Assembly: GCF_047607445.1 (NCBI RefSeq)
Contig: NZ_JBLKRT010000011.1
Location: 1 to 64,000 of the forward strand
From: Crystallibacter sulfonylureivorans_A
Lineage (GTDB): Bacteria > Actinomycetota > Actinomycetes > Actinomycetales > Micrococcaceae
Direction of reading: 5' to 3'
DNA: 64,000 nucleotides
Both the position numbers and the translations under genes were made by a program. Below are positions 34,216 through 42,280 of this stretch, one piece after another. The notes beneath the pieces were generated by a model. It did no database searches. It was given only the letters and a program-made list of their open reading frames with translations, and was not told the DNA's origin. Numbering within the stretch: the first letter of the stretch is position 1; the number at the start of each line of letters is the position of its first letter.

Positions 34216-35720
34216 TTCTGCTGCTCCGCGACCCAGGCGTCGTACCGGGTGCGCCATTCTGCGTTCATTGGGAACAGGCCCTCGATCTTGTGGCCTTGCT
34301 TGACCATCTCGAAGACGAAGGTGTCCTGGCGTTCCTGCTCCACAACCTCGTCGGCGATTTCCGCGGCCAGGGCCGGCGGGATGACCAGGATGCCGTTGTC
34401 GTCGGCCACAATGATGTCGCCGGGCTGGATGGTGGTGCCGCCGCAGGCGACCGTGACGTCGGTGTCCCAGGGGACGTGCTTGCGGCCGAGGACCGCCGGG
34501 TGGGCGCCGTTGTAGAAGGTGGGGATCTCCAAGGCCGCCACCTCGGACAGGTCGCGGACACCGCCGTCGGTAATGATGGCTTCGGCGCCGCGTACCTGGC
34601 TGCGCAGGGCGAGGATGTCGCCGAGCGTGCCGGAGCCCTTTTCGCCGCGGGCCTCCATGACCAGGATCTCGCCCGGGCCGATGGCGTCGATGATGCGCTT
34701 CTGGGCGTTGTAGCCGCCGCCGTGGGACTTGAACAGGTCCTCGCGGTTGGGCACGTAGCGCAGCGTGCGCGCGGTGCCGATGACCTTCTGGCCGGGCTTG
34801 GTGGCCAGCAGGCCGTCGACGCTGACATTGTTCAGCCCGCGCTTGCGCAGCGCGCCGGAGATCGTGGCCGTGGCAACCGAGAGCAGCTTGGCCTTGACGT
34901 CTTCGGTCAGCGCGGACTTGCCGGTGACCGCCGGAGCCAGCCCGGCGGCTTCTTCGCTGCCGAACGCGTCAATCCGGTCCTGGTCGGTGATCTTCGGGGT
35001 GTTGCCGAAGGAGGCGAATTCCGCTTCGCCCTGGGTGACCGTGGTGGACAGGCGGCCGGTGCTCAGGCCAGCGGCTTCATCGGATACTTCAACCTCGACG
35101 ACGTCGCCCGGCACGATCACGGAGGAGCCGGCCGGGGTGCCGGTGAGGATCACATCGCCCGGGTGCAGGGTCATCAGCTGGGACAGATCGGCCACAATCC
35201 GCGCGAAGGAGAAGATCAGGCCGGCGGTGGTGTCGTCCTGGACCACCTCGCCGTTGACCCAGGTGCGGATCCGCAGCGCGTCCGGGTTGACCGACGCGGC
35301 CGGCAGCAGGGCCGGGCCGATCGGGGTGAAGCCGTCGCCGGACTTGGAACGGATGTTGGAGCCTTTGTCCGCGTACTTGATGTCGTAGACGCCCAGATCG
35401 TTGCTGGCGGTCACCTGGCCCACGTAATCCCAGGCGTCCTCGACGGAGACGCGGCGGGCGGGCTTGCCGATGATTAGGGCGATTTCACCCTCGAAGGCCA
35501 GCAGTTCGGTGTTGGCGGGACGCTCCACGGTGCCGCCGGAGAGGGCCAGCGAGGAGGAGGCCTTCATGAAGTAGGAAGGGTTCGCTGGAACCCGTCCGCG
35601 CTGTGCCGCCCGGGAACTGTAGGAGAGGTGTACGGCCAGCACCTTGCCGGCGTCCTCCAGGATCTTAGTATCCACCGTCTGCAGCGTGGCGGCGGACTGG
35701 GTGACGTTGCCTTCGGACAA
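34212..35720 (-). CDS. FAH-RraA fusion enzyme, homoprotocatechuate lower pathway
   Basis: A 502-residue fusion. Residues 25-240 are a fumarylacetoacetate-hydrolase domain with the metal triad Glu77, Glu79 and Asp108, as in HpaG-type decarboxylase/isomerases. Residues 265-465 are an RraA/class II pyruvate-aldolase-like domain with GDIL (367-370) and the DGGVRD signature (385-390; Arg389, Asp390). Enterobacterial HpaG has two FAH domains instead. Here the second half could be a 4-hydroxy-2-oxoacid aldolase replacing HpaI, or an oxaloacetate-type decarboxylase. The TTG start at 35720 is set by AGGAGG five bases upstream. It is the first gene of the operon. Confidence 0.85.
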   Translation of the reverse strand: MSEGNVTQSAATLQTVDTKILEDAGKVLAVHLSYSSRAAQRGRVPANPSYFMKASSSLALSGGTVERPANTELLAFEGEIALIIGKPARRVSVEDAWDYVGQVTASNDLGVYDIKYADKGSNIRSKSGDGFTPIGPALLPAASVNPDALRIRTWVNGEVVQDDTTAGLIFSFARIVADLSQLMTLHPGDVILTGTPAGSSVIVPGDVVEVEVSDEAAGLSTGRLSTTVTQGEAEFASFGNTPKITDQDRIDAFGSEEAAGLAPAVTGKSALTEDVKAKLLSVATATISGALRKRGLNNVSVDGLLATKPGQKVIGTARTLRYVPNREDLFKSHGGGYNAQKRIIDAIGPGEILVMEARGEKGSGTLGDILALRSQVRGAEAIITDGGVRDLSEVAALEIPTFYNGAHPAVLGRKHVPWDTDVTVACGGTTIQPGDIIVADDNGILVIPPALAAEIADEVVEQERQDTFVFEMVKQGHKIEGLFPMNAEWRTRYDAWVAEQQK

Positions 35721-35743
35721 AGCATCCTCCTGTGAAGTACGAA

Positions 35744-35786
35744 ATCGTATACGATCCATCATGGCGTGTGGCGGAAGCCACGTCAA
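35744..35786 (-). promoter_or_regulatory. hpa operon promoter with FCD-GntR operator
   Basis: On the minus strand, TTGACG (35781-35786), 17 bp, then CATGAT (35758-35763). Two bases further the perfect palindrome ATCGTATACGAT (35744-35755) covers the expected transcription start. It matches the GTATAC-centred operators of many FCD-type GntR repressors. The TTG start codon lies 24 bp beyond the operator. Confidence 0.68.
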
Positions 35787-35890
35787 GAGGCTGGCGAAAC
35801 ATTTCTCGACCGATCGGTCGGGAAGTTGGAATGGTGCCGGTGCTGTCCTTGTCCGCTGCTGTTCGGGGATGGCGGCCCGCACGGATGGAT

Positions 35891-35990
35891 CCGGCCCCGG
35901 AGGCGGAGGCGGATGCGCCCGACCGTAGAGACGGGTGGGCCCGGCCCCGGAGGCGGAGACGGATGCGCCCGACCGTAGAGACGGGTGGGC
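35891..35990. repeat. Tandem duplication of a 50-bp unit
   Basis: Bases 35891-35940 and 35941-35990 are adjacent copies differing at one base (G35909 versus A35959). Each can fold into a hairpin with GCCC/GGGC and CCGT/ACGG pairs around AGAG. It lies between the kinase gene's 3' end and the hpa promoter. Confidence 0.88.
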
Positions 35991-36147
35991 CTGACCGCAA
36001 AGAAGGAAAGATGGCTGGCGGAAAGCCGCCTATGTCAAGATGCTGCTGCCCGTTTCGTGGCTGACACGCGGTCGTTGGCCACCCGGGATCTGGCTAATAC
36101 TGTAGCGGCGGCTCAGGGTGTTTCAAAGACTATGGAATTGCCGATAT
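35991..36147. other. Intergenic stretch after the kinase gene
   Basis: No gene, repeat or clear terminator was found here. With the duplicated unit and the hpa promoter it completes a gap of about 430 bp between the kinase stop (36148) and the hpa operon. Confidence 0.4.
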
Positions 36148-37284
36148 TCAGCCCACGCTGGGAGCGCGGTTCGGTGGCGCGGGGATGGCCAGGTTTCCCG
36201 TCGTATTCCCGCCGGTGCGCTCTCCGGGTGACTCAGCAGACGGTGCGCCGCCCGTCGGCGGCCCGGGCATAGGCTGAACGGCCGCAGCCGGGTCCCCGGT
36301 GGATGACCCGGTAGCGGATGATCCGGCGCCGGATGGTCGGGCAGCGGGGAAATGAACCGGGGCGGAGGCGACAACCTTGGCGGGCCCATCGGACGCATCG
36401 GATCCATCGGGTCCGGCGGAAGCGCTGGAGGGCAATGTCAGTGCCGACTGATCGGGAAGCGGTGCTTCGGCCAGGTTCCGCAGGCTCACGGCGACCTCGT
36501 GCGCGGAAGGCCGCGCGTCCGGGTCGCGGTTGGTCATCCGGGTGAGCAGGTCTTTCCAGTGGCCAGGGAGCGAGGCCGGCACCTCCGGGTCACGCAGCAG
36601 TCGGGCCAGGGCTGCCTCCATCGGCGTGCCGGAAAAAGCCTTCTGGTGGGTGAGGCATTCGAGCAGGACCAGCGCCAGCGAATAGACATCGCTGGCTCCG
36701 GTGACCGGGTGGCCCAAGGCCTGTTCCGGGCTGAGGTAGTTGGCGGTTCCGATGGTCGCGCCCTGGGCCGTTGCCATGCTGGCTTCGACCATCCGCGCAA
36801 TGCCGAAATCAGACAACTTGGGGTGGTGCCGGGTGTCTGCCGCATGCCCGTTGGCCAGCAGGATGTTGGCGGGCTTCACATCGCGATGGATCACGCCCTG
36901 GTCGTGAATGTAGTTCAGCGCATCGGCCAGATCGGCGCCAATCTGCGCTGTTTCGACGGACGTGAGCGGACCGGCGCGCAGCTTGCGCCGCAGGTCGGCC
37001 CCTTCAATCAGTTCCATCACCAGAAAACTGGTGGTCGCGCCGTCGTCGGCGGTATGCAGGCCGGCGTCCAGCAAGGTGACCAAACCGGGGTGGTTCAGGG
37101 TTGCCAGCAGCAGTGTTTCGGTGTGCTGCCGCCGGTACTCGTCGTCATCGGGCGTCGTCGGAGCGAACATCTTGACGGCCACGTCGCGGCCCAAAGATTC
37201 ATCCACGGCCCGGTATACGGACGCTGCCCCACCGGTGCCGATAAGCTCCCGTGTCCTGTAGCGCCCGCCCAGGATTGTCTCCAT
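36148..37284 (-). CDS. PknB-type Ser/Thr protein kinase without a membrane helix
   Basis: A 378-residue Hanks-type kinase. The Gly loop GTGGAASVY is at 16-24, the ATP lysine at Lys38 (VAVKMF), the catalytic loop HRDVKPAN at 133-140 with Asp135, DFG at 159-161, and an activation loop with several Thr before SPEQ. The catalytic domain ends near 270. The last 105 residues are Pro/Gly/Ser/Thr-rich and probably disordered, with no membrane helix or PASTA repeats, so it is a cytosolic kinase, unlike PknB itself. ATG at 37284 has GGAGG four bases upstream. No phosphatase or FHA partner is nearby and the target is unknown. Confidence 0.9.
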   Translation of the reverse strand: METILGGRYRTRELIGTGGAASVYRAVDESLGRDVAVKMFAPTTPDDDEYRRQHTETLLLATLNHPGLVTLLDAGLHTADDGATTSFLVMELIEGADLRRKLRAGPLTSVETAQIGADLADALNYIHDQGVIHRDVKPANILLANGHAADTRHHPKLSDFGIARMVEASMATAQGATIGTANYLSPEQALGHPVTGASDVYSLALVLLECLTHQKAFSGTPMEAALARLLRDPEVPASLPGHWKDLLTRMTNRDPDARPSAHEVAVSLRNLAEAPLPDQSALTLPSSASAGPDGSDASDGPAKVVASAPVHFPAARPSGAGSSATGSSTGDPAAAVQPMPGPPTGGAPSAESPGERTGGNTTGNLAIPAPPNRAPSVG

Positions 37285-37373
37285 CAAGCCTCCACGCCCC
37301 AGGATTTTACTGTCGTCGGCAATTGTACCGATGATCAGCCTGCTTGGCGTCTACGGTTGGGGGCGAAAATGGG

Positions 37374-38180
37374 TTATCCGGCGAGGAATTCGATGGCGGC
37401 GGACTTAAAAGTGCGGGAAGTCACCGCATTGGCGTGCGTGCGGGCCGGCAGCCAGACCAACTCGGCTGCCTCGGCTAGCGCTGCCAGCTCAGGAGCGGTG
37501 GTCGCCAGGTCGTCCCTGTCGCCGGCCACCAGCAGGATGGGCATTTTCGGCACGGCTTCGGCGGGCACAAACGGTTCCGTCTTGATCGCTTCGATCATGG
37601 TCATCAGCGCGAAGATGTCATTTGACGGCACCAGTTTGGCCATCCGCAGCAATTCAGCGGTGTTGACGTCCTCGATCGGCGTCCCGTCGGCCAGGAAGCG
37701 CTGGGCGGCGTGCAGGTCGAAGTCTGCCAGCGGGTCTGCGCTGCCCGGGCCGCCAAGTACCATCCGCCGGACCAGTTCCGGCTGGGTGGCGCCGAATTCC
37801 CAGGCCAGCCGGGCGCCGAGGGAGTAGCCGATCAGGTCCACCCCGGTGTCGCCGTCGTCCTCTTTCAAGAGCCGGACCTTGGCGTCCTGGATCAACTGCA
37901 GCAGGTCGGCACGGATCCGGCTGGGCGCGTAGGCATCCATTTCTTCGGGGGCAGTGCTTTCGCCGTGGCCGGGCAGGTCTACCGTGACCACGCGCCGGCC
38001 CGCCTGCGTCAGCGCGGTGATCCAGCCGGCGTCCTCCCAGTTGAGCTTGGCAGAGGAGGCGAAACCGTGGAGCAGGATCACTGGGCGGCGAGGACCTTCG
38101 GTGCCCTCGGCGGCCTCGTGCACTTGCACGTGCAAGTGCGGGTCGACGCCTTCAACGGTGTGCTCCCGGTGGGTTCCCAT
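37374..38180 (-). CDS. Alpha/beta hydrolase, possible E2-like acyltransferase half
   Basis: A 268-residue alpha/beta-hydrolase with oxyanion-hole LLHGF (36-40), nucleophile elbow GYSLGA near 118-123 (Ser120), Asp in VAGDRDD near 220 and His in ARTHAN near 248. It starts two bases after the stop of the lipoyl-protein gene and ends the E1alpha-E1beta-lipoyl operon. In acetoin dehydrogenase AcoC, a lipoyl domain is fused to just such a hydrolase fold, which acts as the E2 acyltransferase. These two adjacent genes could therefore be a split AcoC. A separate esterase or thioesterase is the alternative. Confidence 0.82.
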   Translation of the reverse strand: MGTHREHTVEGVDPHLHVQVHEAAEGTEGPRRPVILLHGFASSAKLNWEDAGWITALTQAGRRVVTVDLPGHGESTAPEEMDAYAPSRIRADLLQLIQDAKVRLLKEDDGDTGVDLIGYSLGARLAWEFGATQPELVRRMVLGGPGSADPLADFDLHAAQRFLADGTPIEDVNTAELLRMAKLVPSNDIFALMTMIEAIKTEPFVPAEAVPKMPILLVAGDRDDLATTAPELAALAEAAELVWLPARTHANAVTSRTFKSAAIEFLAG

Positions 38181-38182
38181 GC

Positions 38183-38515
38183 TTAGTCCTCGTCGTCGAG
38201 CGCCGCGGTCAAGCGGACGCGGCGCTTGGGCGCTTCTTCCTTCGGTACAGTGCCCACAATACCGGCGGTGTCGTCGGGAACCTCGAAGACGATCAGCGGT
38301 TCGCCCACCTTGATGATGTCACCTGGGCCGCCGTAGATTTTCACCACCTTGCCGGCCTGCGGCGAGGGCAGCTCAACGGCTGACTTGGTGGTCTCCACCT
38401 CCACCAGCGGGTGGTTGCGCTCGATCTGCTCGCCCTCGGCAACCAGCCACTCCAGCACGGTCGCTTCGATCAGGCCTTCGCCCAGGTCGGGCAGGGGGAA
38501 CGAAATTTCAGCCAC
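38183..38515 (-). CDS. Free-standing lipoyl-domain protein
   Basis: A 110-residue protein made of one lipoyl domain (residues 3-80) and a short charged tail. Lys44 in ETTKSAVELPSP is the expected lipoylation site, with LPDLGEGL at 8-15. Ordinary E2 subunits continue into a peripheral-subunit-binding domain and a catalytic domain; here the gene stops and an alpha/beta-hydrolase gene follows. No leftover E2 catalytic sequence is seen, so this looks designed rather than truncated. The GTG start overlaps the E1beta stop by eight bases. It should carry acyl groups from E1 to a separate transferase. Confidence 0.86.
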   Translation of the reverse strand: MAEISFPLPDLGEGLIEATVLEWLVAEGEQIERNHPLVEVETTKSAVELPSPQAGKVVKIYGGPGDIIKVGEPLIVFEVPDDTAGIVGTVPKEEAPKRRVRLTAALDDED

Positions 38516-39608
38516 GGCGATACTCCAATACTCGCTGGATCCCGAACAGGATGCGGTCAATGTTGGGTACGTACTCGTCTTCCAGATCTCCTGACGGGTA
38601 CGGTACGTCGAATCCGGTCACCCGTTCAACGGGCGCACGCAGGGTGCCGAAGCAGCGCTCGGTGATCAGCGCTGCCACTTCGGCGCCCAGACCGGAGGTC
38701 AGCGGCGCTTCATGCACGACGACGGCGCGTCGCGTCTTGGCCACGGACGCCGCCAGTCCCTCGGCGTCGATCGGCTTGAGCCAGCGCAGGTCCAGCACCT
38801 CGATGTCGATGCCGTCTTCGGCGGCGAGCTCCGCCACCTGCAGGCAGCGGGCCACCATGGCCCCCCAAGCGACCAGCGTCAGGTGCTTGCCTTCGCGGAC
38901 AATCCGGGAACCTTCGGGGGAGTAGGCATCGGCCGCGGGTGACGTATCTACCGGGCCCTTCTGCCAGTAACGGGATTTCGGCTCCATGAAGATCACCGGA
39001 TCCGGCCGGGTCGCGGCGTGCTTGAGCAAGTGGTAGGCCTCGTTCGGGCTGGAGGGGGAGACCACCTTCAGCCCGGGTACGTGGGCGAACAGCGATTCCA
39101 ACGACTCGCCGTGATGCTCCGGAGCACGGATGCCGCCGAAGCTGGGAACCCGCAGCGTGATCGGCATCGGCATGGTGCCGCGGCTGCGGTAGTTCATGCG
39201 GCCCACCTGGCAGACAATCTGGTTGATCGCCGGGTAGGCGAAGCCATCGAACTGCACCTCGGGGATCGGGTGGTAGCCGGCCATGGCCAGGCCCACCGAC
39301 ATGCCCAGAATGCCCGATTCGGCCAGCGGAGTGTCGAAGACCCGGTCCTCACCGAACTTCTTCTGCAGGCCATCGGTGATCCGGAAGACACCGCCGAGCT
39401 GGCCGACGTCCTCGCCCAGCACCAGTGCCTTGGGGTTGTCCTCCAGCACCTCGGCCAGTGCGCGGTTCAGCGCCTGCTGCATGGAGAGGGTCTCGACGGC
39501 GGTGACTTCGGCGGGCTCCACCACGTCAGCGGACGCCTGCTGGGCATCGGTTTCGAACGTGTTGTCGATGGCGGCTTCGAGGTCGCTGAGGGTGGTGTGC
39601 TCAGACAT
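38508..39608 (-). CDS. 2-Oxoacid dehydrogenase E1 beta subunit
   Basis: A 366-residue TPP-enzyme beta subunit of the branched-chain 2-oxoacid / acetoin dehydrogenase group. Family marks are ALNRALAEVLEDNPKALVLGEDVG near 45-68, GGVFRITDGLQ near 69-79, the FDTPLAESGILGMSVG stretch with the cofactor-activating Glu, and the C-terminal transketolase domain with DLRWLKPID. The N-terminal 40 residues are variable and acidic. It overlaps E1alpha by eight bases (ATGTCTGA) and the lipoyl gene by eight bases, so stoichiometric coupled translation is likely. The substrate is not fixed by sequence. Confidence 0.92.
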   Translation of the reverse strand: MSEHTTLSDLEAAIDNTFETDAQQASADVVEPAEVTAVETLSMQQALNRALAEVLEDNPKALVLGEDVGQLGGVFRITDGLQKKFGEDRVFDTPLAESGILGMSVGLAMAGYHPIPEVQFDGFAYPAINQIVCQVGRMNYRSRGTMPMPITLRVPSFGGIRAPEHHGESLESLFAHVPGLKVVSPSSPNEAYHLLKHAATRPDPVIFMEPKSRYWQKGPVDTSPAADAYSPEGSRIVREGKHLTLVAWGAMVARCLQVAELAAEDGIDIEVLDLRWLKPIDAEGLAASVAKTRRAVVVHEAPLTSGLGAEVAALITERCFGTLRAPVERVTGFDVPYPSGDLEDEYVPNIDRILFGIQRVLEYRRG

Positions 39609-40647
39609 GCTCGGACTCCTCTCGCCAGGCGCGCGCCTGGGCCTGCAAGGCGTGGGTGGGTTCCTGATAGACAAAATCGAACATTTCGGTGCCCGGCCGG
39701 GACCCAAGTGCCCCCACGCCCTGGCGGATCCGTTCCTCTTCGGCCTGGGCGGCTTCGAGCGCTTCAGCGAAAAAGTCCTCGCCGGCGACGCCCTCGGACA
39801 GCAGCAGGCTGCGCATCCGGGCCAGCGGATCCTCGCCGCCGTCGGCGCGTTCCTCGGCCAGGGTGCGGTAGCGGCCCGGGTCGTCACTGGTGGAATGCGG
39901 GCCGCGGCGGTAGGTCATGGCTTCCACGATCGCCGGGCCGTTGCCGGAGCGGGCGTGGGCCAGGGCGGCAGCCGTGGCTTGGTGCACGGCCACTACGTCG
40001 TTACCGTCCACCTGGAGCGACGGCATGGCGTATCCGGCGGCGCGGGCGGCCACCGAGCCGCCGGCCACCTGGCGCTCGGTCGGCACCGAGATGGCGAATC
40101 CGTTGTTCTGGATGAAGAAGACCACGGGGGCCTTCATGACGGCGGCGAAGTTCATCGCTTCATGCACGTCGCCCTGCGAGCTCGCGCCGTCGCCGAAGTA
40201 GGTGATGGCCACCCCGAGCTCGCCGGCAGGGGTGCCGGAAAGCGTCTGGCCGTGGGCCCAGCCGACGGCGTGCAGCACGGAACCGGCCACCACGGCCTGG
40301 ATAGGGGCGAAGCGGGAGACTTGGGGATCATACAGTCCGCCGTGCCAGCTGGCCTTGTGGGTGGACATGTACTCGACCATGTCCACACCCACGGTGCGGG
40401 CCACGCCCATCTCCCGGTAGGTCGGAAAGACGAAGTCCCGTTCCATGTCCAGTGCGTAACCGCTGCCGACCTGTGCGGCTTCCTGGCCCAGCTCCGGCGC
40501 GTAGCCGGGAATCAGCCCTTGGCGCTGCCAACGGATGGCTGATTCGTCCAAGTGGCGCACCGCCACCATCAGCCGGTAGAGCTCTTTGAGGTCTTCGGCG
40601 GACAGGTCGGGCTGGGCCGACGGGTCCAGGGCAAGAGTGTCGCTCAT
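39601..40647 (-). CDS. 2-Oxoacid dehydrogenase E1 alpha subunit, TPP-dependent
   Basis: A 348-residue alpha subunit of a heterotetrameric E1. The TPP motif runs from GDGASSQGDVHEAMNFA near 157 to NN near 182. YREMGV and the SWHGG region resemble BCKDH/mycobacterial PdhA-type E1alpha, and the phosphorylation-loop-like RRGPHSTSDDPGRY near 245-258 is conserved. It is the first gene of the operon with GGAGGAG before the ATG. An Lrp gene and an APC amino acid permease lie just upstream, which favours branched-chain 2-oxoacids, while the AcoC-like downstream genes favour acetoin. Either reading leaves the E3 subunit to another locus. Confidence 0.92.
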   Translation of the reverse strand: MSDTLALDPSAQPDLSAEDLKELYRLMVAVRHLDESAIRWQRQGLIPGYAPELGQEAAQVGSGYALDMERDFVFPTYREMGVARTVGVDMVEYMSTHKASWHGGLYDPQVSRFAPIQAVVAGSVLHAVGWAHGQTLSGTPAGELGVAITYFGDGASSQGDVHEAMNFAAVMKAPVVFFIQNNGFAISVPTERQVAGGSVAARAAGYAMPSLQVDGNDVVAVHQATAAALAHARSGNGPAIVEAMTYRRGPHSTSDDPGRYRTLAEERADGGEDPLARMRSLLLSEGVAGEDFFAEALEAAQAEEERIRQGVGALGSRPGTEMFDFVYQEPTHALQAQARAWREESEHV

Positions 40648-40718
40648 GCCTGCTCCTCCACGTAGTTTCGGTGCCGTGGCCCGCCGGAAGCGGCGGCCGA
40701 CGGCGTCGGTTGCTAACC

Positions 40719-40757
40719 GTGACGATAGTCACCGATGGTGGGGGTGTGCAATATGCA
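40719..40757 (-). promoter_or_regulatory. Promoter with two dyads before the E1alpha operon
   Basis: On the minus strand, TTGCAC (40746-40751) and TATCGT (40722-40727) lie 18 bp apart. The repeat GTGAC-GATA-GTCAC (40719-40732) covers the -10 box, and TGCA-ATA-TGCA (40747-40757) covers the -35 box. Control by the nearby Lrp-type protein is a reasonable guess. Confidence 0.45.
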
Positions 40758-40829
40758 ACCGGTTTACCGAACAACGTGCGCAGTTAGCTGCTTAGTTTGC
40801 GGAAAGGTGTGGACAAACTGCGAAGCCAG

Positions 40830-42242
40830 TCAGGGAGCAGTGGGACTTTTTGCCGTACGTCTGCGGGCGTTGATTTTCGCCGCGGCGGCGATGCCGGCAA
40901 TGAGCACCAAAGTGGAGAGCAGCTGAATACCGGTGGCCGGGGAGAAGAAGCCCAGTACCAGGATGATGGTCAGCAAGGCCAGGCCGATGAAGGTGACGGC
41001 GGGGAAGCCGCGCATCCGGAACGGCAGTTCGGTACCCTCGCGGTCAGCCCGGCGGCGCAACACCAGCTGGGACAGCAGCACCATCCCCCATACCACCAGG
41101 CAGGTCGACCCGACGATGTTCAGCAACACCGGGAGGACCCGCTCCGGGAAGACCAGTTCCAGCACGGTGGCCACGAATCCGAAGGCCACGGACGCGAACA
41201 CCGCTCTGATCGGAACCTGGCGCTGGCTGAGCCGTTGCAGGGCGTGAGGTGCCTCGTCCCGCTCCGAGAGGGAGAAAATCATCCGCGAGGCCCCGTACAG
41301 GTTGGCGTTGAGGGCCGAGAGCAGCGCGATGGCCGCGACCAAGGTAATGGCCGTGTCCGCCCCGGGAATCTTCGCCTCGGAGAGCACTGCGGCGAAGGGG
41401 GATGCCAAGGCCGGTGAATCCCAAGGCACGGTCAAGGCGATGACCAGCACGGATCCGAAGTAGAACACCAGAATGCGCCAGACCACGGTGCGGATGGCCT
41501 TGGCGACGCTGGCTCCCGGGTTTTCGGTCTCCGCTGCCGCTACGGCCACGATCTCGGTGCCGCCGAAGGCGAAGATCACCACCAGCAGTCCGGCGCCGAT
41601 GCCGGCGATGCCGTTGGGGGCGAAGCCGTCGCCGCCGAAGATCACGCCCAGTCCGGGCGAGGCCACGTCGGGCAGCCAGCCAAAGATCAGCGCCGCACCG
41701 ATGGCGAGGAAGGCCAGGATGGCGACGACCTTGAAGATGGCGAACCAGAACTCAAATTCTCCATAGTTGCGCACACCGAAGAGGTTGATCACCGTGAAGA
41801 GCACCATGAAGAGCAGCGCGAGCAACCAGACAGGCAGCGACGGCCAGATCGTGGCCAGGAGGCCGGCCGCCCCGACGGCCTCAGCCGCGATCACCACGAC
41901 CAGCTGCAGCCACCAGAGCCAGCCGATGGTGGCGCCGGCGGTGCGGCCAAGCGCCTTGTCGGCGTACGTCGAGAAGGCGCCGCTGCTGGGGTTGGCCGCG
42001 GCCATTTCACCCAGGGCCCACATCACGATGATCACCAGCGTGCCCGCCAGCAAGTAGGAAATCAGCACGGCGGGCCCGGCGGCCTGGATGCCCGCCCCGG
42101 AGCCGAGGAAAAGGCCGGCGCCGATGGCGCTGCCGAGACCCATCATGATCAGCTGGCGCTGTTTCATGCCGTGGCCAAGCCTGCCGGGCGCCGTGCCGGT
42201 GGAGTCGCGGTGGTGTACGGGATTGGCTCGCGGTCGTGGCAT
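40830..42242 (-). CDS. APC-family amino acid permease (AAT type)
   Basis: A 470-residue permease with twelve helices. The KQRQLIMMGLGSAIGAGLFLGSG start of helix 1, the GTEIVAVAAAETENP motif after helix 6 and ALNANLYGASRMIFSLSERDEAP before helix 8 place it in the amino acid transporter group of GabP/ProY/AnsP-type carriers. ATG at 42242 has AGGA seven bases upstream. It is divergent from the Lrp/AsnC gene across 101 bp with a short palindrome, so Lrp control is likely. It lies upstream of the 2-oxoacid dehydrogenase operon and may supply the amino acid whose 2-oxoacid is decarboxylated there. Confidence 0.9.
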   Translation of the reverse strand: MPRPRANPVHHRDSTGTAPGRLGHGMKQRQLIMMGLGSAIGAGLFLGSGAGIQAAGPAVLISYLLAGTLVIIVMWALGEMAAANPSSGAFSTYADKALGRTAGATIGWLWWLQLVVVIAAEAVGAAGLLATIWPSLPVWLLALLFMVLFTVINLFGVRNYGEFEFWFAIFKVVAILAFLAIGAALIFGWLPDVASPGLGVIFGGDGFAPNGIAGIGAGLLVVIFAFGGTEIVAVAAAETENPGASVAKAIRTVVWRILVFYFGSVLVIALTVPWDSPALASPFAAVLSEAKIPGADTAITLVAAIALLSALNANLYGASRMIFSLSERDEAPHALQRLSQRQVPIRAVFASVAFGFVATVLELVFPERVLPVLLNIVGSTCLVVWGMVLLSQLVLRRRADREGTELPFRMRGFPAVTFIGLALLTIILVLGFFSPATGIQLLSTLVLIAGIAAAAKINARRRTAKSPTAP

Positions 42243-42280
42243 CGACTGTCCTGTTGTTTGGTGAAAGCAGCCCAAAGGCT

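Noticed and set aside
35891..35990. 50-bp and 23-bp repeats considered as CRISPR arrays
   Set aside because: The copies are directly adjacent with no spacers, and no cas genes are present.
38183..38515. Lipoyl gene considered as a pseudogene of a full E2
   Set aside because: The domain is complete with its lysine, the frame is intact, and the following DNA encodes a whole hydrolase rather than E2 remnants.
39601..40647. E1alpha considered as pyruvate dehydrogenase of the central pathway
   Set aside because: Actinobacterial pyruvate dehydrogenase normally uses the single-chain AceE; this two-subunit E1 is of the BCKDH/acetoin type, so no pdhA symbol is given.
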